A stretch of 64,000 nt of DNA from Dokdonella koreensis DS-123 (GTDB taxonomy: Bacteria > Pseudomonadota > Gammaproteobacteria > Xanthomonadales > Rhodanobacteraceae): NCBI RefSeq assembly GCF_001632775.1, contig NZ_CP015249.1:3948686-4012685 (forward strand). The letters run 5' to 3'. The translations under genes were made by a program, and so were the position numbers. Positions 61,588 to 64,000 of the stretch are shown here, one piece after another. The notes below the pieces were generated by a model. It did no database searches. It was given only the letters and a program-made list of their open reading frames with translations, and was not told the origin of the DNA. Position 1 is the stretch's first letter; each line of letters starts with the position of its first letter.

Positions 61588-62121
61588 TCAGAGCTTGCCC
61601 TGGTACTGGTTCTTGAGCCGCACGTAGTGCTTGGCCGAGTAGTACAGGTGCTCGATCTCGCTGTCGTTGAGCCGGCGCACGAAGCGGGCCGGGTTGCCGT
61701 GCCACAGCTCGCCCTCCCCGACGACCTTGCCCGGCGTGACGACGGCGCCGGCGCCGACCATGCTGTGCTTCTTGACCAGGACGCCGTCGAGGATCGTCGC
61801 GTTCATGCCGATCAGCACGGCGCTCTGGATCGTGCAGGCGTGGACCACCGCGCCGTGCCCGATCGTCACGTCCGCGCCGATCGACAGCGGGAAGCCGCCG
61901 AGCGTGTACTGGCCGTCGTGCGTCACGTGCAGCACGGCGCAGTCCTGGATGTTGGTCCGCGCGCCGATGCGGATCGCGTGCACGTCGCCGCGCGCCACCG
62001 CCCCCGGCCACAGGGAGGCATCCTCGTCCAGCTCCACGTTGCCGATGACCGTCGCGGCGGGGTCGATGTAGACGGTGGCGGCCAGGCGCGGCGCGACGCC
62101 GAGGAACGGGCGGATATTCAT
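61588..62121 (-). CDS. Gamma-carbonic-anhydrase-like hexapeptide-repeat protein
   Basis: This 177-residue protein has a left-handed beta-helix with hexapeptide repeats (IDPAATVIGNVELDEDASLWPGAV in part, then VVTPGKVVGEGELWHGNPARFVR). Metal-binding His residues of the gamma class are visible (VLHVTHDG and IGHGAVVHACTI). The family includes YrdA/CaiE-type proteins whose carbonic-anhydrase activity is often unproven. The start at 62121 (MNIRPFLG) has AGGAAA upstream. It is convergent with the VOC gene and divergent from the efflux operon across a 433-base gap. Confidence 0.88.
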   Translation of the reverse strand: MNIRPFLGVAPRLAATVYIDPAATVIGNVELDEDASLWPGAVARGDVHAIRIGARTNIQDCAVLHVTHDGQYTLGGFPLSIGADVTIGHGAVVHACTIQSAVLIGMNATILDGVLVKKHSMVGAGAVVTPGKVVGEGELWHGNPARFVRRLNDSEIEHLYYSAKHYVRLKNQYQGKL

Positions 62122-62554
62122 CAAGGGTTTCCTGTCGACATGAGTACGCGGAAAAAAGGGAAGCAGCCCGTGTGCCAACCGGACCGGGTGGAGTGTGCCG
62201 TCCGGCACAGTCGCGTGCGGCGATCCAGTGCACAGCTTGCACGCCGCCCCCGTCCAGCCGGCCCGCGCCGAAAGGACGCACCAGCCGGACCGATACGCCC
62301 CGGGGGCCGCCGGGCCGCTGGAAAATTCACGTAAAGACCTGCCCGGCCTGCAACTTTCGCCATCGACTTGACCCACACTCCGCGCCCCGCCGAGTTTCCT
62401 GACGGCCGGCTGACTGGCTGCACGGCCATGACGCTCGGCCGATGCAGGCCGTACGCCGCGCCGGGACAATAGCGCGACCGGCGGGAGGAATACCCGACCC
62501 GGAGGAGGGATGCCCCGCCCTCTCCCAGCCCAAGCCAGGAACCTAGGAACACGC
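62122..62554. other. 433-base non-coding gap with tandem TGTGCC repeats
   Basis: No gene with good support was found here. TGTGCC-N2-CCGG occurs twice, at 62171 and 62194, 23 bp apart. The second copy is the left part of a perfect palindrome TGTGCCG-TC-CGGCACA (62194-62209). TTGACC (62368-62373) has no matching -10 box. GACAAT (62465-62470) is the most promoter-like site before the efflux operon. The rest looks featureless. Confidence 0.55.
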
Positions 62555-63742
62555 ATGTCCCGCAGCAAGCTCCTCCTCGCCGCCGTGGCGGTGATCGTCG
62601 TTGGCGCGCTCGTCTGGCGCGCCGCCGGCGCCCCCAAGACCCCGAAAGGGGGCCCTGACCGCGAGGAGGGACCGATCCCGGTCACCGTCGTACCGGCATC
62701 CGCGCAGGACGTCCCGCTGTTCCTGACCGCGCTGGGCACCGTGCAGGCGCTCAATACCGTCACCGTCAGCGCCCAGGTCGGCGGCCAGCTGATGGCGATC
62801 CATTTCCGTGAAGGCCAGGAGGTCAAGAAGGGCGACCTGATCGCACAGATCGACCCGCGCACCTACCAGGCGGCCCTCGACCAGGCGATCGCCAACAAGA
62901 AGCAGCACGAGGCGCAACTGGCCGCCTCGCGCAGCACGCTCAAGCGCTACGACGAACTGAGCGGGCAGAAGTTCGTCTCCGCCCAGGACCTGGAAAACCA
63001 GCGCCAGACCGTCCGCCAGCAGGAGGCGCAGGTCGCCTCGGACGAGGCGGCGATCGCCAGCGCGCGCGCCCAGCTCAGCTACACGCGCATCACCGCGCCG
63101 ATCGACGGCCTCGCCGGCATCCGCCAGGTCGACGTCGGCAACCTGGTCCAGGCCAACGCCACCGCGATCGTCGTGCTGACGCAGACCCGGCCGCTCAACG
63201 TCGTCTTCAACCTGCCGCAGCAGGACATGGCCAAGGTGCGCGAGGCCGACGCCGTGCCGCTCAAGGTGCTGGCGCTTTCGCGCACCGACGCCACGCCGAT
63301 CGCCGAGGGCGAGCTGATGGTGATCGACAACACGATCGACACCTCGACCGCCACGTTCAAGCTCAAGGCCGAGTTCCCGAACGCCGACGGCCGGCTCTGG
63401 CCCGGCGAGTTCGTCAACATCCGCCTGCAGGTCCGCATCGTGAAGGACGGCACCGTGGTGCCGGCCACCGGCGTCCAGCAGGGGCCGGAAGGCGAGTACG
63501 CCTGGATCGTGCAGGGCGACGACACCGTCAAGATGCAGCCGGTCACGACCGCCGGCACGGTCGACGGCGGCCTGGTGCTGGTCTCCGGCGGGCTGGCGCT
63601 CGGCGACCGCGTCGTCACCGAGGGCCAGTTCCGGCTCAAGGTCGGCGGCAAGGTCAAGCCGCTCGCGCCCGGCGAGGTCGCGCCGCCCAGCGCGCCGCCG
63701 GCCGAGGGCGAGGCCAAGACCGCGCGCCGGCGGGCCGGCTGA
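62555..63742 (+). CDS. RND efflux periplasmic adaptor (MdtA-like membrane fusion protein)
   Basis: This 395-residue adaptor bridges the inner-membrane RND pump and an outer-membrane channel. It has an N-terminal anchor (about residues 5-24, no lipobox), a lipoyl half (ALNTVTVSAQVGGQLMAIHFREGQEV), a helical hairpin (LIAQIDPRTYQAALDQAIANKK start; AQLSYTRITAPIDGLAGIRQVDVGNLVQ end) and a beta-barrel domain. ATG at 62555 with AGGA 6 bases upstream. The MdtA/MexE-like ITAPIDGLAGIRQ sequence fits multidrug pumps. The pump gene follows after 173 bases. The substrate is unknown. Confidence 0.93.
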   Translation: MSRSKLLLAAVAVIVVGALVWRAAGAPKTPKGGPDREEGPIPVTVVPASAQDVPLFLTALGTVQALNTVTVSAQVGGQLMAIHFREGQEVKKGDLIAQIDPRTYQAALDQAIANKKQHEAQLAASRSTLKRYDELSGQKFVSAQDLENQRQTVRQQEAQVASDEAAIASARAQLSYTRITAPIDGLAGIRQVDVGNLVQANATAIVVLTQTRPLNVVFNLPQQDMAKVREADAVPLKVLALSRTDATPIAEGELMVIDNTIDTSTATFKLKAEFPNADGRLWPGEFVNIRLQVRIVKDGTVVPATGVQQGPEGEYAWIVQGDDTVKMQPVTTAGTVDGGLVLVSGGLALGDRVVTEGQFRLKVGGKVKPLAPGEVAPPSAPPAEGEAKTARRRAG

Positions 63743-63915
63743 CGCCGCCATGCCACCCGGTGCACTCGCGGCGGCCGCCTGCCCTTCCGGCAATGGCAGC
63801 GCCTGCGCACCGGGCCTGCGACACCGTGTTTCGACGCCGGCTGCGGCCGGCCTGACGCCCCTACTCCCGCCGCCGCCCGTCTCGCGGGCGCGACGCCTCC
63901 AGGAATCCTGACGCC

Positions 63916-64000
63916 GTGGGCTTCTCCACCCTCTTCATCCGACGACCGGTCGCCACCTCGCTGCTGATGGCCGGCCTGCTGCTGCTCGGCTTCATGGGCT
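63916..64000 (+). CDS. RND efflux pump permease, N-terminal fragment (MdtB-like)
   Basis: A GTG start at 63916 gives GFSTLFIRRPVATSLLMAGL, the conserved N-terminus of RND multidrug pumps (first cytoplasmic segment and TM1). AGGA is 11 bases upstream. Only 28 codons lie in the window before it runs off the right edge. It follows the adaptor gene, giving the standard MdtAB-type operon order. The frame is intact as far as it goes. Confidence 0.85.
   Translation, partial: MGFSTLFIRRPVATSLLMAGLLLLGFMG

Noticed and set aside
62122-62554. Short open frames in the gap before the efflux operon
   Set aside because: They are short, lack ribosome sites and contain no recognised domain.
1-64000. CRISPR arrays, insertion sequences, toxin-antitoxin pairs or prophage genes
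   Set aside because: No regular repeat-spacer pattern, transposase, integrase or phage structural gene was found in any frame.

Overview
The window is about 64 kb of chromosomal DNA from a high-GC gammaproteobacterium. Its gene content points to the Lysobacterales (Xanthomonadales), probably a Rhodanobacteraceae-like genus. The signs are a his operon headed by a TrpR/YerC-type repressor in the order hisG-D-C-B-H-A-F-IE, a hexamer-type UvrD, a biosynthetic arginine decarboxylase divergent from spermidine synthase, a PhoPQ-PepSY cassette, and secreted proteins ending in a short Phe-rich '...FE' tail. That placement is inference from gene content; no marker was compared. Nearly all of the window is coding, and I see no integrase, transposase, CRISPR array or prophage.

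Region by region. 1-5.5 kb: the end of an unknown gene, an LTA4H-like M1 peptidase, a LuxR-type regulator whose stop codon lies inside a tRNA-Thr gene, and uvrD. 5.7-12.3 kb: a small outer-membrane barrel protein, divergent coaBC (dfp) and radC, an HD-like hydrolase, an unusual AT-rich gap with two DnaA-box matches and a 10-bp inverted repeat, then argS coupled to a SPOR-domain protein. 12.5-16.7 kb: three tandem secreted PQQ-type sugar dehydrogenases sharing a C-terminal tail, with a perfect CRP/Clp-type site before the first-transcribed copy. 16.7-25.7 kb: a beta-hydroxyacid dehydrogenase, speA/speE (divergent), a Gly/Tyr-rich lipoprotein, pepN, a serine/threonine dehydratase and a small membrane protein. 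25.7-32.3 kb: an EamA exporter, an NTF2-like protein, tag and a ctlX-like amidinohydrolase, a class-I amidotransferase, an amino-acid permease, a DUF6265 protein and an AraC-type regulator. 32.4-39.8 kb: the complete histidine operon behind a perfect 10-bp inverted repeat, with every junction overlapping. 39.9-48.1 kb: a multidomain ferritin-like/Fe-S/double-CDGSH protein, a large subtilisin-like protease, and a divergent membrane-anchored winged-helix/TPR regulator.

48.1-57.7 kb is an envelope-modification neighbourhood. It holds a lipid-linked glycosyltransferase set (GT2, a PIG-V-like GT-C enzyme, a small membrane-anchored beta-sandwich protein), divergent from mprF-acvB (aminoacyl-phosphatidylglycerol synthesis and hydrolysis), followed by a PepSY-PhoP-PhoQ signalling operon and a lipoprotein alkaline phosphatase. 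59.5-64 kb: an Lrp-family regulator divergent from phenylalanine hydroxylase with two matching GCAA-N5-TTGC operators between them, a VOC protein, a gamma-carbonic-anhydrase-like protein, and the start of an MdtAB-type RND efflux operon that runs off the end.

The observations I rate highest are the shared C-terminal tail on the sugar dehydrogenase triplet, the 660-residue iron/Fe-S fusion protein, and the four well-defined candidate operators (before the his operon, between lrp and phhA, before the sugar dehydrogenases, and in the gap before argS). Most genes are ordinary housekeeping or metabolic genes whose families are recognisable.
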